A DNA stretch of 64,000 nt from Gonapodya prolifera JEL478 (GCA_001574975.1 KQ965783.1:62001-126000), one strand, 5' to 3'; shown: positions 24,485 to 36,191, counted from the stretch's first letter. The notes: generated by a model not told the origin, from the letters alone. Numbers and translations are program-made.

Positions 24485-26119
24485 TCATTGACCCCTCAAC
24501 CCCGCGCTAATGGCCCGAATCAGGGACCTGGGATGGTTCACGTCCCTCACATCGCCCGAGATCTCCCACACGATAAGTCCGCCAAGTCCATGCTGGTGCA
24601 CGTATGCGCACTTCTCCTTGACGCTCTCCGTCGTGTCGTACGAGTTCAAATCCTTGGTGCGCGGGTCGTAGCAGTACCCGGCCCTCGCCACGGGATCCCA
24701 AAACTCTGTCGCCCCCGGGACGGGCAAGTCCCGGTATTCCGAAACCCCGTCCTCGACCGACTTGTTGTGGACGACGCCCGACGAGGGGTGGCCCAGGCCG
24801 GCCGTGTTTGCGAACCCGCGCGAGTAGAATGCGACCCCCAGGAACAGCTTGTGTGCGGGAACGCCCCTACTGAGGTATGCCTTGATGGCGCGGTCTCCCG
24901 ACTGCGGGCCGTATGGCGTTGGGTAGAGGTTGGCCTGGTGTCCTGCCGCGCAGGGACCCCACGCGGACGATCCGAAATCGTACGTCTTGCGTCCCCATCC
25001 ACATTCCACCTTATGTTCAGAGATTCGTCGCAGGAGTGTTTTTCTTGCAAACGACTCACCATGACCCTAAACTCGTCAATGTACTGGTTCATCGCCTCCA
25101 CTGGAAGCCCGTCCAATTTTTCCGGCGTGCCGACGACGGCAGCGGTCAACCTGCCCGGGGCTCACGTTGTGTAGCCCAACGACACACAACCGACAACCGC
25201 CAGTGCGCTCACTCACTTGATCGCGCCGCACCCCGTTTCATCCAGCCGCTTGCGCATGACATGGAGAAACCTAACGAAATTCTGCCCGTCGTCCGGCCTT
25301 ACAACGTTTCCCGGCTGCCCATAGTTCTTCCCACCCGGACTGATATACTCCCAGTCGAAGTCGATGGTCGAGAAGATCCCGGGGTACTTTCGCAACACGT
25401 CGAGCACGCCTTCGGCAAAGGCGAGCTGGGATTGAGGAGTGGCGACGGCGTCTGAGAAGTGAGCAGACATGGTCCTGATGAGAGCAGTAGTGGAGGTGGA
25501 GATATGAAGTTTGGAAAGCCGGGGGAAGTTGCGAGACGGTGTCAGATTCATGACGTTTGGCGCTGATAGAACGAGAGTGTGCTCACCAACCTCCGATACT
25601 CATTCCTACACAGAAAGACGGCTTTTTCGCTTTCAGTTTCTTAATTTGGTTGAAGTTGCCGTAAAACGGTTGGTGCGGCTGAACCGAGTCGAAGGGCTCG
25701 ACCGATTCTTCGTCGCCAAACTTCTTGTCCGTATCGGCCCACGCATCCGTCAGTGTGGGAACGTAGAAGCCGGCGGCGTTCGGCTTGAGGGCGAAGAAAG
25801 CGTCTGTTGACCACGGTGCACCCGGGTCGGGGTGTCACTCGGTTTGGGTTTGGGCACCGACACCATTGCCGAAAACGGTACACGCACATGTAATCTCATC
25901 TACAAAGTCCAGAGGGATTGATTTGGGCGGGTATCCTCGTGCATCTTTGTGCCGAATCCGTGAAATAGAGTGTCGTAAGCCTCGGCATCGGCACGACTCG
26001 ACTCACAAATGCACCAGTTCGGGACTGGAGAGCAATCGGGTCAGCGATATGCGTCGAGTCGCTTTGAATGTACATCAGCACCCACAGTAATACACGACTT
26101 TCGGCTTGTGGGATGCCAT
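24485..26119 (-). CDS. GH18 chitinase, no visible signal peptide
   Basis: Glycoside hydrolase family 18 TIM barrel that cleaves chitin. Exons from ATG 26119: MASHKPKVVYY with a split codon to FPNWCIYARGYPPKSIPLDF (donor GTGGGT near 26085), FVDEITYAFFALKPNAAGF, FCVGMSIGGW, then the catalytic strand FSTIDFDWEY holding the DxxDxDxE motif with Glu as acid. After that come LTAAVVGTPEKLDGLPVEAM, YIDEFRVM, HKLFLGVAFYSRGF, AGYCYDPRTKDLNSYDT and YVHQHGLGGLIVWEISGD with the conserved late Trp. At least six exons. The predicted N-terminus lacks a secretion signal, which suggests an intracellular enzyme or a missed first exon; only 79 bp separate it from the divergent nicotinamidase. The catalytic residues are intact. 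Confidence 0.94.
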
Positions 26120-26198
26120 GAGCTGAGTGTTGGTCGTTTTTGTGGCCTTGACTTTGGTCCGTAATTTCGATAAACCTACCCCCGATCAATTGCACCTT
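26120..26198. promoter_or_regulatory. 79-bp divergent promoter gap
   Basis: The start codons of the chitinase (minus) and nicotinamidase (plus) are only 79 bp apart, so both promoters or 5' UTRs must overlap here. No clear core motif is visible. Confidence 0.5.
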
Positions 26199-27205
26199 AT
26201 GCTCGTCGACGCCCACGTCCACTCGTACCAGCCCCCACGATCGTTTTTCGACTATGATGGGAACACCAGAACGGCCCTGATTCTCGTGGACTTGCAGAAC
26301 GACTTTGTCGCTGGCTCGCTTGCTGTCGGGGAGGCCGAGAAAGCTTTGGAAGTTGCACAGAAACTCGTGGCGAGCGGAAAATTTGACTACGTAGTGGCAT
26401 CACAAGTAAGAGCAAGGTGATTCGGCGAACGGAAGACGGGGGCAAGTGAACCATGCCACTCCCACTGCAGGATGCCCACCCACCAGACCATGTGTCGTTC
26501 GCCGGAAGCCATAAGGCGAATCCAGAGCTTTTCGCCGATGTGGTGTATGACTACAACGGCCAGAAGGTCACGCAGACCGTATATCCTTCGCATTGTGTGG
26601 TAAGGGATCGGGTCAACAATCGCATCGAGTTTTGCCTCCCGTTGAAGTGGGATTGCAGCAAGGTACTTGGGGGTTCGAAATACACACGTCGATTGATAAA
26701 TCGCGGATAGATGACTTCATTTGGAAAGGACGGTGAGGTCGCTTTGAACAATCACCTTGTTGGTGTTGCATGATATTAGCTCCATGGTTACCATCGCACT
26801 AGTGACTCGGATCTGGACTCTTACTCTGCTTTTGCCGACAACCTGTATCAAAAAATTACCCCACTCTCCCAACTACTGCACAAACATGCCGTGCAACGTG
26901 TTGTGATCGTAGGTGAGTCAAAGCAAACCTTGCGGCTCTCGTCGACGGGCAATGGTGATAGCTCTGAAAAGAACGGGTTGCTGATCTGAACAATGGTTTC
27001 TTCAGGTCTTGCAACAGATTACTGCGTGCGCGCGACCACCCTCGACGCTGTCAAGTTCGGGTTTTCGGTTCTCGTCGTACCGGAGGGGTGTCGCGGAGTT
27101 GTCCCAAGTCGAGATTCCGATATCTATAAGGAGATGCGCGAAAAGGGTGTCGAAGTTGCCGGTTTGGACGATGCCAGGGTCAAAGCGTTTTTATCCGCTA
27201 GTTAG
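26199..27205 (+). CDS. PNC1: Nicotinamidase (isochorismatase-like hydrolase)
   Basis: Converts nicotinamide to nicotinate in NAD+ salvage, in the cytosol, nucleus or peroxisome, and thereby relieves sirtuin inhibition. Five exons (26199-26405, 26471-26599, 26659-26732, 26803-26912, 27006-27205) sum exactly to 239 aa. Motifs: TALILVDLQNDFVAGSLAV (catalytic Asp), QDAHPPDHVSFA (metal-binding D and H), YPSHCVQGTWGFEIHTSID, DSDLDSYSAFADN and GLATDYCVRATTLDA with the catalytic Cys. The small third exon supplies the diagnostic HCVQGT..G box. It is assembled across short introns with GTAAGG and GTGAGG donors. Identification is secure; the start is the first in-frame ATG. Confidence 0.95.
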
Positions 27206-27804
27206 TTAGCCACCTCTTGAAGTTCTCTTTTTTTTTGTTTGATGCATTTGTATTTGATGTTCATGAGAGCGATAGAATTTTCTTAGCTGGAAGATCCTGC
27301 AATTATGGAAGGCCCAGACCCCAAGGGTGCGAAGAAGCCAGCTATACACGATCAGAAGTTGCGTGCACGGTTACGAAAATCCCACGTGATGCTTGCAAGA
27401 GTGTACTTACTCAATCCGATATTGCATTCTGGAAATGGATCGATGGTTGGGTTTACCCACTAAAACATATGTATTGGGGCTCCCAGTTTCGAATGATGAG
27501 CACTGTTTGAATGACAATATCGAGTATTCATCGAGTTCATTCACCGTAATTGTAATGTAAAATGTAATACCAAGCTCATAATTGTCCAAACTGGAAAATT
27601 CGGGACCCATGTCCCACCTGCACCTTCGACCTCACCTGGTTGCCTGTTAACCCACCAAGTCAAACCTTCTGACCTAGTTCAACTGAAGCCCAGTCTGGCC
27701 CTGGACGCCGAACGCTCAATCGACCAGGAGACGGTTGCTATTCTTCCGCCCTTGCCTCCCACTCAATACACCGCTCCTGTTAATCCCAAACGCCCCATCT
27801 CGAG
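27206..27804. other. Intergenic region
   Basis: 599 bp between the nicotinamidase stop and the cyclin start. AT-richer near 27220-27280. No supported gene or repeat. Confidence 0.4.
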
Positions 27805-29167
27805 ATGGCGCACAACTGGAGCATACTCCCCACCCCATCGCCGCTGGAATGTCGCGCAGAGATTGAATGGCAGCGGGACTCGAAGGAGTACGGCCCGGGA
27901 GCGCGGTTGAGTGTTAAACACGACGGTTTTGCGGAGTATCTGGACACCTTCACGCAGTGGACCGCCGCCGAAGAGGTACGCAGCCGCGCTTTTCAATGCT
28001 TTGGGACGCCATCCGTAACCGTTTCGCGATGTCTTTTGACGAAATCGTGCCCGATTCCGTTGCAGGAGGCGACACTCCCGCTCAGCGACTATCTGGACTA
28101 CCAGCTCGAGATTACGGGCGAAAGTGAGCACGATTTCGCGACGCCTTTTCCGATTCGTTTTACATGCGTGATTGACATTCTATCGCTGCGATGTCAGTGC
28201 GTCGGAGCTTGGTGGAGTGGCTACGTGGTATGTTTGCTAAGCTGCAAAGCAACCGTACGGTTTGCATGCCAACTCTCTCTCTCTCGTCCCTCTCTAGACA
28301 TCAAAGACGCGTTCAATCTGTCGGCAAGCACGTTGGCCCTGGGTGTCAACATCTGCGATCGGTACTTGAGTCGACGGAGTATCCCGAAACGAGACTAGTG
28401 AGTGCACTACCTTTCGATCCGATCGCACCCCCGATGCACCACTAACACACACATTCACTCATCCTCATCCCACGCTCCGTTTTTATCCAGTCAACTCCTC
28501 GGAATCACCTCCCTCTTCGTCGCGTCCAAGTACATCGAACTGCCCCGGGGCACCCTCACCGTCGCCAACGTCATGCAACTCTGCTGCAAGCAGTACTGCC
28601 CCTGGGACCTGCAGGAGATGGAACGGCGCCTCCTGGACGTGATCGGGTTCGATCTGAGCTGGAAATCCCCGGGGGACGTTCTGGACATTCTCACAGGGCA
28701 GCCCGGAAGCGACGACACCTCCCCCCGACACCGGCACTACGGCCCCGTGCTTCTCATTCCCGAACCGCCCATCTCCGTGCCCAAGGACGTGGTCGAACTG
28801 GCGCACAGCGTGATCGAGACGTCGTTGGCGCACTCCCGGTTTCTGGGCCTCAGGAGCGCGACCGTCGCGGTGTCCGCCATGATCGCGGCGGATAAAATGC
28901 TCATTATTGAAGGCAAGGCGCCGAGCACGTGTTTGGTAAGTGACCATTGGAACCGTCTGCACAACCGAGCATCCTTGTTCACGCCAACGCCTCGTCGCCC
29001 CGCTCCCCCTCTTCGCACAGACCCAACTGATCCTTCAAAAACTCGCCTCTCTCTTCCCCATCGAGCCGCGCGTACTCACCGTCGCGGATCACCTCCTAGT
29101 CTGCCACCACCGGGCGCAGGGCCGCAACCGCGGCGAGCCCGTCACGCCACCCCCCGACAAGCACTGA
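27805..29167 (+). CDS. Cyclin-box protein (cell-cycle type cyclin)
   Basis: Regulatory partner of a cyclin-dependent kinase. Five exons (27805-27975, 28066-28123, 28298-28397, 28491-28935, 29021-29167) join to 306 aa. The cyclin N-box shows SASTLALGVNICDRYLSRRS, YQLLGITSLFVASKYIELP and VANVMQLC, then WDLQEMERRLLDVIGFDLSW, the typical end of helix 4-5. A second helical box begins VVELAHSVIETSLAHSRFLG and SATVAVSAMIAADKML. The pattern resembles A/B/G1-type cyclins rather than transcriptional cyclins C/H/T, but a destruction box is not obvious in the short N-terminus. The subtype is therefore open. A polypyrimidine-rich acceptor precedes exon 4. Confidence 0.88.
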
Positions 29168-30528
29168 AACATTCACACAGACACGCCACCTGTAACAGTC
29201 CCCACGTGTGGGAGAGAGAGTGAGAGAGTGAGAGAGAAACGGAGGAGTGATACCAGAGCCTGCTTGCAAATATCCCTATGTCGGCGATTCCGTGTTTTTT
29301 TTATATGTTTTTGCTTAGTGGAGGGGAGGGAGGGTGTGAAGAGTGTGAAGCATAGCTAATATTGACGTGGTTGCACGGCCACTTTTTATACGTAAGTAGC
29401 ATGATGAAACGAAGAATGGATCGACTTTGCTTTTTAATTCAAGGCGGGGATGGGCGTCACCAAATTGCTAATTCCAGGTCCAGAGCAGAACCAACCACCA
29501 ATTCTCAAACCCGTTCCACGGTGTTGAACCACCCCTCGGTCGGTCGTGCAGCGTCCCTGGCCCTTTCACACGTGAAACCATGCCTAACCGCGCAAACGAG
29601 GGTTTTGTCACGCTCCTGCTCCTCGGACCAACTTTCCCCAGTTGGCAACATGATGCGACCCTGCCGTGCATGTAGCCCGCCCTCTGTGCTGGGAAGTTCC
29701 CGCTCTGCAGGCCCACCCTCACCCCTTAACACCCGCCCAAGAAGACGTCGATCACACGTAAGGCACGGTTCCTCTGAGCGATGTGCAGATCCCATGCTAT
29801 TTCAACGTGCTTCCCGCTACAGATCACATGTACATGTTCGGAGCCTAAGTTCATTAAATCTGGACGAGGATAAATCGTATGGTTGCCCAATTTCTCACAT
29901 GCAATGCACAGGTAACTGCTCTCTTTCTCGATGAGATGGATGTTCCGTAACGGCGACGGCTCAAAGTGTACGACCGTCAGGCAAGCGCCTCTATAGCACG
30001 GTGCTGCCGAGCGTAAGGGACGTCGAAGGACACGTCTCAGGACAACACAAGGACGCGCGCCCCGCGCGGTACGAGAAGTGCCCGGGACGAAATAGCCGCG
30101 CCAAGGGATCTCGATCTGCGAGTGCGGGCGAGGCGAGACCCAGGGGAGTGAGATGGGGCCGGTTGGGTGGGCAGAGTGCGAGTTTAAAACGGAGAGGGCA
30201 TTTGGTGTGTAGTGGTCAATGTGGTGTAGAGAGACAGATGGCGAGCTCGTGGACGGAGGAGATGGTGGAGGGTACGGAGCAGAGTACGGAATCGCCACCC
30301 TCATACAACGAAGGAGACGCTTTCGTATGCGGTATCGTGAAATTCATCCCTCACGTAATACAGAGCTGATGATGCGTACGTGTGACAACGGCGCTAGTGT
30401 AATGTACATAAAGATCCAACTGGCTGCCAGCTGTTTGGGTCCGTGACTTTGGTCTGATCGGCACACTGGTTTCCGAGAATCCAATTCATTCCGAGTTCCA
30501 ATTCCCACTCCCCGTCCACACTCTCTCG
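29168..30528. other. Intergenic region, weak minus-strand ORF only
   Basis: 1.36 kb. A GA-rich simple repeat lies at about 29214-29240. A 192-codon open frame (29726-30304, minus, ATG 30304) ends in a plausible segment (NLGSEHVHVICSGKHVEIAW), but it begins with low-complexity Pro/Ser and matches nothing I recognise. I do not call it a gene. The upstream region of the enoyl-CoA hydratase gene lies at the right end. Confidence 0.35.
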
Positions 30529-31964
30529 ATGGCTTCCCGCGTGTCTCTCGTCGCATCACACCTTGTTGCCCACAACGCAACGGCCGCCGCGCCAGCCGAC
30601 CCGTTCTCCCCATCCGACCCCTACATCGCGTCCCTGCTTGCCCACAACGCAGCCGCGCTGGCCCAATTCAACGAGCGCAACGGCACGTCGCCCATCTCAG
30701 TCTCGTTCGACGCCAAAGTCCCGCATGTCGGCATCATCACCTTCAACAACCCCGCACAGCTCAACTCGCTCTCTGTCGGGATGGGCAAGGCGTTTGGCCG
30801 TGCCATCGACTTTCTCAATGATACGGCGAGGGACGTCAGGGCCGTGGTTCTCACGGGCGAGGGCAGGGCATTCTGCGCGGGTGCCGATTTGAGAAGGGCA
30901 GGGACAAGGCAGAAGGGATTGGACGACGACAAGGTCTACGAGGGGTCAGAGTTCTACAACCTCTACTTGGGCCCCATTCGGAGGTGCAAGGTGTGTGTTG
31001 CGGGGCGAGACGGACCGGAACGAAGGCCGAGTGGAGTCTAGTTGATCTGCTGGGTTTGGAGTGCGAAGCACGTAAGGCCGAGCCGTCCGAGCGGAAGGGG
31101 GACCCCGAGGCTGTCTGCCGGAGGCAAACGATCCGCGGAGCGGAGTACTCTACCAACCGCGAACTGGAATACTCACCGCCCAACAACCGACAGGTCCCCC
31201 TCATCTGCAGCATCAACGGCCACGCCATCGGCGCAGGCTTCTCCGTCGCGCTCGCCTGCGACATGCGCACCGCGTTCAAGGACGCTAAAGTTGGAGTCAA
31301 CTTTGTCCGGTGGGTGTTGCGATCATGTCGTGTCTGTGTGTGCCGAGAATGACATCGTGAACTTGCGTGATTCTCTTCCGTGGCACGTGGAAATAGATTG
31401 GGCCTCCACCCCGGAATGGCCGCCACGCGTGAGTGCTACTGGTCCATCTCCCACGTCTCGTCTCATCACCCATCTCACCACTCCTTTTCCATTCCACCAT
31501 ACCCAATCGACAGAAACCCTCCCCCTCCTTCTCGGCACACAACACGCCGCCCGCCTCCTCCTCACAGGGGAGCTGCAACCAGCCTCACACCCTCTCATGT
31601 CGCCCCTGTTCCTCTCCACGCACGACACCCCCGCGGCATCGCTGGCCGCCGCGCTTGACGTGGCCCGCAAGGCCGCAAGTGCGAGCCCGCTGGCGGTGCA
31701 GGCGACGACAAAGACGCTCAGGATGAGGTGGGAGGCCAATATTGACCAGACCTTGGAGCGCGAAGGGTGGGGTCAGATGATGGGGCGTCTTGTTGAGGGG
31801 GGCGCGCAGGTTGCTGAGGTGGGTTTTGCGTCCCGGGGGTGGGGGGACGGATTGGTTGAACAGTTGGAATTTCTAAATACTAACACGTTGTTTTGCATGT
31901 CGATCAGGGTACCAGAGCGACCGCCGAGAAGCGCGAGCCCGTGTTCAGGCCGGTGGACAAGTGA
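30529..31964 (+). CDS. Enoyl-CoA hydratase/isomerase family protein
   Basis: Crotonase-fold enzyme, probably acting on acyl-CoA in beta-oxidation (peroxisome or mitochondrion not clear; no obvious SKL end, the C-terminus is RPVDK). Five exons (30529-30990, 31194-31309, 31397-31428, 31514-31818, 31908-31964) give 323 aa. Motifs: GIITFNNPAQLNSLSVGMG, RAVVLTGEGRAFCAGADLR (oxyanion hole region), PLICSINGHAIGAGFSVALA with the second oxyanion-hole Gly, DAKVGVNFVRLGLHPGMAAT and PLLLGTQHAARLLLTGEL, then the C-terminal helices. Exon 3 is only 32 nt. Intron 1 (30991-31193) contains a sense-strand copy of the intronic repeat. Whether it is a hydratase, isomerase or another crotonase cannot be settled by eye. 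Confidence 0.9.
31020..31182 (+). repeat. Intronic hairpin repeat copy in enoyl-CoA hydratase gene
   Basis: Degenerate copy of the intronic family within intron 1. It includes GCGAAGCACGTAAGG, CCGAGGCTGTCTGCCGGAGG and GATCCGCGGAGCGGAGTACT, matching the ISY1 and pirin arrays. Sense orientation. Confidence 0.75.
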
Positions 31965-33241
31965 ACATCCAACCCGACAAAGACGGGCTTGCGTAGGGCG
32001 TGGGAGGCGAGAGTGGACTTTGGGCGGTGGGGGTGGGTCTTGTACGCCTCCTCACCACGGATGGGAAGAACGATAGCTTGGAAGAGCGGTGCGGGCAAGG
32101 ACTCGCAGTTTGTCGTGTACTTGTTGAAGCCACGGAAATAAATGTTACTGCCAATACTAACACCGCACTGCTGTTATGTTGAACGCCCACTTATTTGTCT
32201 CAGAGTCGTGTATTTATATCTGAAAATGTGTATACAGAATACAGTCGACTAGATACTCCAAAGCTCCTGGAACCCTTCCAACCACTAACACCTCCAAGAC
32301 CAGCAACGCCAAAGAAACGAAGGTGGACGTTGGCCGACATGTCGAAGAGTGACATGCCGTTGTCCGGAAGACGCCGCGTGGAGGCCTCCACCTGACATAA
32401 CACAGACGACGTTCCGTTGACCTGTTCTCGAAACTCTGACGCTTCGCAGCGACAAAGGCGCTCCTGGGAGTGGGTATTAAGCGAAAGGAGATGTCGATGG
32501 GGCTGGAGTTGGGCGTCAACGAGGTTGGTCTTGCTGTAGCTTCACGGATGTTGCGTCCGTGTTCTGACAACTTATTATCGCGTTGAGCGATGGCGTCTAA
32601 AGGAGTTTACCGCAGCTGAAGTCCTTTCGGAAGAGGGGCGTAGAACGAAGAAGAGCAAGGCGGTTCGTTGACAATGTAATCCAACCAAAACTACCAAACA
32701 CTTCAATTTCTTTTCAAAGAAGGCAGTGCCCGTCGTGCACACCGCTCCAGCGGCTACTTCAAACGACGGGGGGAACGGCCGCACCGTGTCATCGAACTCT
32801 CCGCTGACACGGCAACGTTCCCCACATCCCTCTCGCGGGTACCGGTCGATGGAACCAGTGTGGCAGATACCGAATCAGGGATTGAAGCCCACGCCGAGAA
32901 ATTCGATGTGTTGGTGGGTGTTTCTTTCTTTTAGAACTGTGCTTGTTGGACACGGCTTGGGGTGAACGGGAATCGGAGCGCATTCTCAAATAGCACCAGT
33001 TATAGTGCTGATATGACTAAGGATCGACACTCATTCCTACGCCCCAATTGTCTTCGTGTTGACTTCCTTATGTTCCTGTGCTAACCAAACTTCTATTCTG
33101 CCCACGAACCATCCTGTAGAATGAAGGAGGAAGCAATGGTACTCAAAGGTCGCTCCTCGGCGTCAAGCCCACCAGACCACCAGGCTTCCGGGCTTTTAGC
33201 ACGCCGTCTCCGACCGGTACCGGACCCACAAACTCGTTGCC
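31965..33241. other. Intergenic region with scattered protein-like fragments
   Basis: 1.28 kb. Short plus-strand frames near 32195-32395 (TPPRPATPKKRRWTLADMS) and 32720-32920 (RVIELSADTATFPTSL) look protein-like, but they lie in different frames and match no family. This could be a small unrecognised spliced gene or decayed sequence. Confidence 0.3.
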
Positions 33242-34298
33242 ATGGGTGTCGTTCGCCCTTTCCCGCCAACTATCCCAGCCAAACCCAGATCCCCTGTTCC
33301 CGACCCCGCTCCTACCCATCCAGACCCCCCAAAAGCTCCTGTGGACGACATGTTTTCGCCGCCAGACAGGGAGGAAGAGATCGATTTCGATTTCGCCCGT
33401 CCTACTGCTGCTGCGTCCAACCCCAAAACCATGTACGACTCTCGCCTCGTCAACCGATCCGCGGGAACGTCTTCCGAGTTCGGGGAAGAGAACGGCCACC
33501 CCCTATTCTTCGCCACTCAATCCCCATACGTTTTCTTCAAGGCTCCTCCAGGCACTGGCGCGAACAATCACGACGACGATTTTGGATGGATGGGCGTCGG
33601 GGAGACGGAGAAACGTGGAACGGGAAAGCTCACCCGTCGTCTCAAAGGTGCGGAGGATGGTGCCGGACCGGTGGACTTTGAGGAGGACGTCGGCGATCCG
33701 TCCGGGTTGGAGAATGGTTCACAGGGGAAAAGTTTGGCGAACAGGACAAGCGAGGAGCAGGAGGGGAGGGGTATGATGGGTGCGAGGTGAGTTCCAGCCC
33801 ATCCTTCCCCATCTGGCGCTCGGAGCTGAACACCTTCCGTTGATACTGAATAGCACCGCCGGACAGCGCGAGGACTACGACGACCGAGCCGAAAGACGTG
33901 ATTTACTCTCGACCGGGTCTGTGGAGCCCGTGGCGCTTGCGGCCGACCAGACAGCTGGAGAGAGTGCGGAGAGGCTGGGCACCAACTACGCCCCGAAGAA
34001 GAAGTTCGGGTGGCGAATTTCGGCTGAGGAGGACGTCGAGGACGTCGAGGGAGATGGCGTGGTCGGAGGTGAAAAGGGGGAAGGAGAAGGCGAGGAAGGT
34101 GGCGGTGGAGAGTCGGGGGTCGACAGGGGAGCAGAAGGCGGAGTTGAGGAGTTGGGGTTGGGTGGTGGGCAAGGTGACGTCGAAATGTTAGATGTGGAGA
34201 GGTCGGAGGTGGACTTATGGGAAGAAGAATCCGAAGTTGACGCGGGCGAGGGCGAAGCCGAAGAACGTGCACGCAAGTCGTGGTGTAACATCATATAA
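33242..34298 (+). CDS. Disordered acidic protein ending in a CaaX-like CNII
   Basis: Hypothetical protein of about 330 residues. ATG 33242 lies in a strong context (GCCATGG). It starts MGVVRPFPPTIPAKPRSPVP, then a Pro-rich stretch, then DMFSPPDREEEIDFDFARP, SPYVFFKAPPG and FGWMGVGETEKRGTGKLTRR. One intron (donor after GGTGCGAG near 33786, acceptor about 33854) leads to STAGQREDYDDRAERRDLLS and NYAPKKKFGWRISAEEDVED. A long Glu/Gly-rich tail ends KSWCNII. The last four residues fit a prenylation-type CaaX box loosely (middle residues N and I). No domain recognised. The continuous frame across the splice, the start context and the fungal-like composition support a real gene; its function is unknown. 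Convergent with PIG-P. Confidence 0.6.
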
Positions 34299-34881
34299 GG
34301 TAAGAGATGAGTGGTGGCGACAGGTGTTTGCTGTTTCTAACGGAGCATGCATCCAACAGGATAGACGGCTGACGTTTGTGCGGGGCGGTGATATGGGTGT
34401 GTTTGAGGGTAAACAAGCTTGTGTAGAATAGTGCTCATATCCTGCTTTGTATTTTGTTGGAGAATTGGAGAAGGGGACGGGGAAGAGGATCTGTCACATT
34501 ATGTTCGTCGCGAGAAATCAGGCCGCTTTTCATACCTCGGAGCCTTTCCAAGTCAAAACCCACAAAATTGCTGTCTCTGGTATATATCGCGCCATGTTGA
34601 TTGGCGTGCGGATCGTCCCACAATGTATGAGCTTGCCACGCAACGTCTACCAGACGAGCGAAACCCGTCCGACCAGATAACACGTGGCGCGGGAGTGAGA
34701 ATACAGGGCATGGAAGCCGAGGGGTAGTCGCATTGTATGCGTAATAAATACATTTGGGAGTGGATACGTAACGAGTTCGGTCTGCGTGTGCCATGTTCCC
34801 GCTCTTGGATTTCCGGGCGTGGGTTCGTGGGGGAGCACTCAACAGCAAAGCAGAGCAGAGGCAGAGCAGAGCGCCAGCTCT
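34299..34881. other. Convergent 3' intergenic region
   Basis: 583 bp between the stop codons of the disordered-protein gene and PIG-P. No supported gene or repeat. Confidence 0.4.
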
Positions 34882-36191
34882 TCAACTGTCGACCACGCGA
34901 GTGTCTTCTGGTCCGTCTGCGGTCCCACCCTGTACTCCGCCTTCCACCAGTCCCGCCGTTTCCACGACCCACGAAAACGGCACCGCCATCCCTTCCACCC
35001 CTTCTCCAGCACCCACACCCATCACGCGCACATCACCACCACCTCGACCGGGCCCGGGCCCCGAAAAATCTCGAATCCAGTCCTCCCCGCCGTATAGCAT
35101 CCGCGTGACGACGCCGATGGGAAGATCGCGCAGTTCGGTGAGCGCGCGGTGCATTTCGTCGTCTGAGGATGAGGATGAAGATGAAGATGAGGAGGCGGTG
35201 GAGGAGTGGTCGTGCTCGTCCGGGTCGTCCGGGTCGTCGGGGTGTGGAGGTGGGGTGGAGGAGTTGGGGTGAAGGCCGTTTTCGGTCGGTGGATCCGCAT
35301 CCTCATCCTTATCCGCCGTCGCCGTCGCAGCGTCTTCACGCCTACGCCACCGTCCATATTCGACCGCTGTCGCTGTCGCCACATCCTCACCCCCACGCCG
35401 CCGTCCGTCGCCATGCTCATCCCCATGACCATCCCCCTCCACCCTCCTCCTCGTCCTCCTCCGAGACCCCTTCTCCCTCCCCCTCCACCAATCCGCCCTC
35501 ACAACCCCGGCCGTGACGACGGCATGCTCATCGACAATAGCGCGGTGGTCGTGCAGAGGCGGGTTGTTGAGCGTGATCCAGCAGGCGTGGAAGACGACGA
35601 TGAAAGGGAGGAGGATCAGGATGAAGGCGGGGATGTGCAGGGACCAGGTTCTGGACGGTGTGGGGACGGGGCGGGGCGGGGGGGAAGGATGAGTAAAGTT
35701 TCACCACGCCGCGATGACGAGCCCGCTTCACACTCGATATACGCTATGTGAGAGTATTCCGCTTCGCAGATCATTCGACTGCGGAGTCCGGCGGAGGAAT
35801 ACGCTCCGCGTGGGACAGACGCCTCGGTCGGTGCTATCACGCCTTGGTCACGAGTTCGCTCCGGCGAAAAGAGTCCTCGGTCAGCGCCCAGCGGCACTTA
35901 GGCCCCCTATTACCAACCTGTCAGGGAAGTAAGTGACGCCGATCGCCTTCAACGCCGCATCTGGTAGGTAAGCCCAGAGGATCCAGAGGACAAACGCGAC
36001 GTAGGATGTGATGTAGAGCGCGAAGCCTGATGTTGCGCGGGATGGGACTGGCCCGAATACGGCGGGGAGCGGGAGCGGGAGGGTACTGCGAGAAGAGTTG
36101 ACGGGGGGATTGGCGAATATAGGGGGAGTGTGAAGGCAGAAACGAAGGAAGGGCGCAAACAAGAATGTACCCACCGATTTCGCCTTGGCAT
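34882..36191 (-). CDS. PIGP: GPI-GlcNAc transferase subunit P (PIG-P) with long tail
   Basis: Subunit of the ER-membrane enzyme that adds GlcNAc to phosphatidylinositol, the first step of GPI-anchor synthesis. Exons 36191-36175, 36085-35918 and 35650-34882 sum to 317 aa. They give LPLPLPAVFGPVPSRATSGF, ALYITSYVAFVLWILWAYLP (TM1), AALKAIGVTYFPDR and TWSLHIPAFILILLPFIVVF (TM2), then WITLNNPPLHDHRAIVDEHA. The family-type ending LTELRDLPIGVVTRMLYGG appears after an extra Glu/Asp/Ser/Arg-rich spacer. About 60 more low-complexity residues follow it. ATG 36191 gives a start close to that of human PIG-P; a longer N-terminus is possible. Intron 2 (35651-35917) holds the intronic repeat, in sense with this minus-strand gene. 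Confidence 0.88.
35745..35908 (-). repeat. Intronic hairpin repeat copy in PIG-P, minus strand
   Basis: Read on the minus strand it gives GGCCTAAGTGCCGCTGGGC then GCTGACCGAGGA, CGCCGGAGCGAACTCGTGAC, CCACGCGGAGCGTATTCC and GATCTGCGAAGCGGAATACT, the same block order as the plus-strand arrays. The core stem here is AGTGCC/GGCGCT with a wobble pair. It sits inside PIG-P intron 2 and follows that gene's transcription direction. Confidence 0.8.

Noticed and set aside
29726-30304. 192-codon minus-strand ORF
   Set aside because: Low-complexity start and no recognisable domain; not enough to call a gene without transcript evidence.
34882-35502. Independent Ser/Asp-rich minus-strand gene
   Set aside because: It is in frame with the PIG-P third exon and contains the family-type LPIGVVTRMLYG end, so it is the PIG-P C-terminus.
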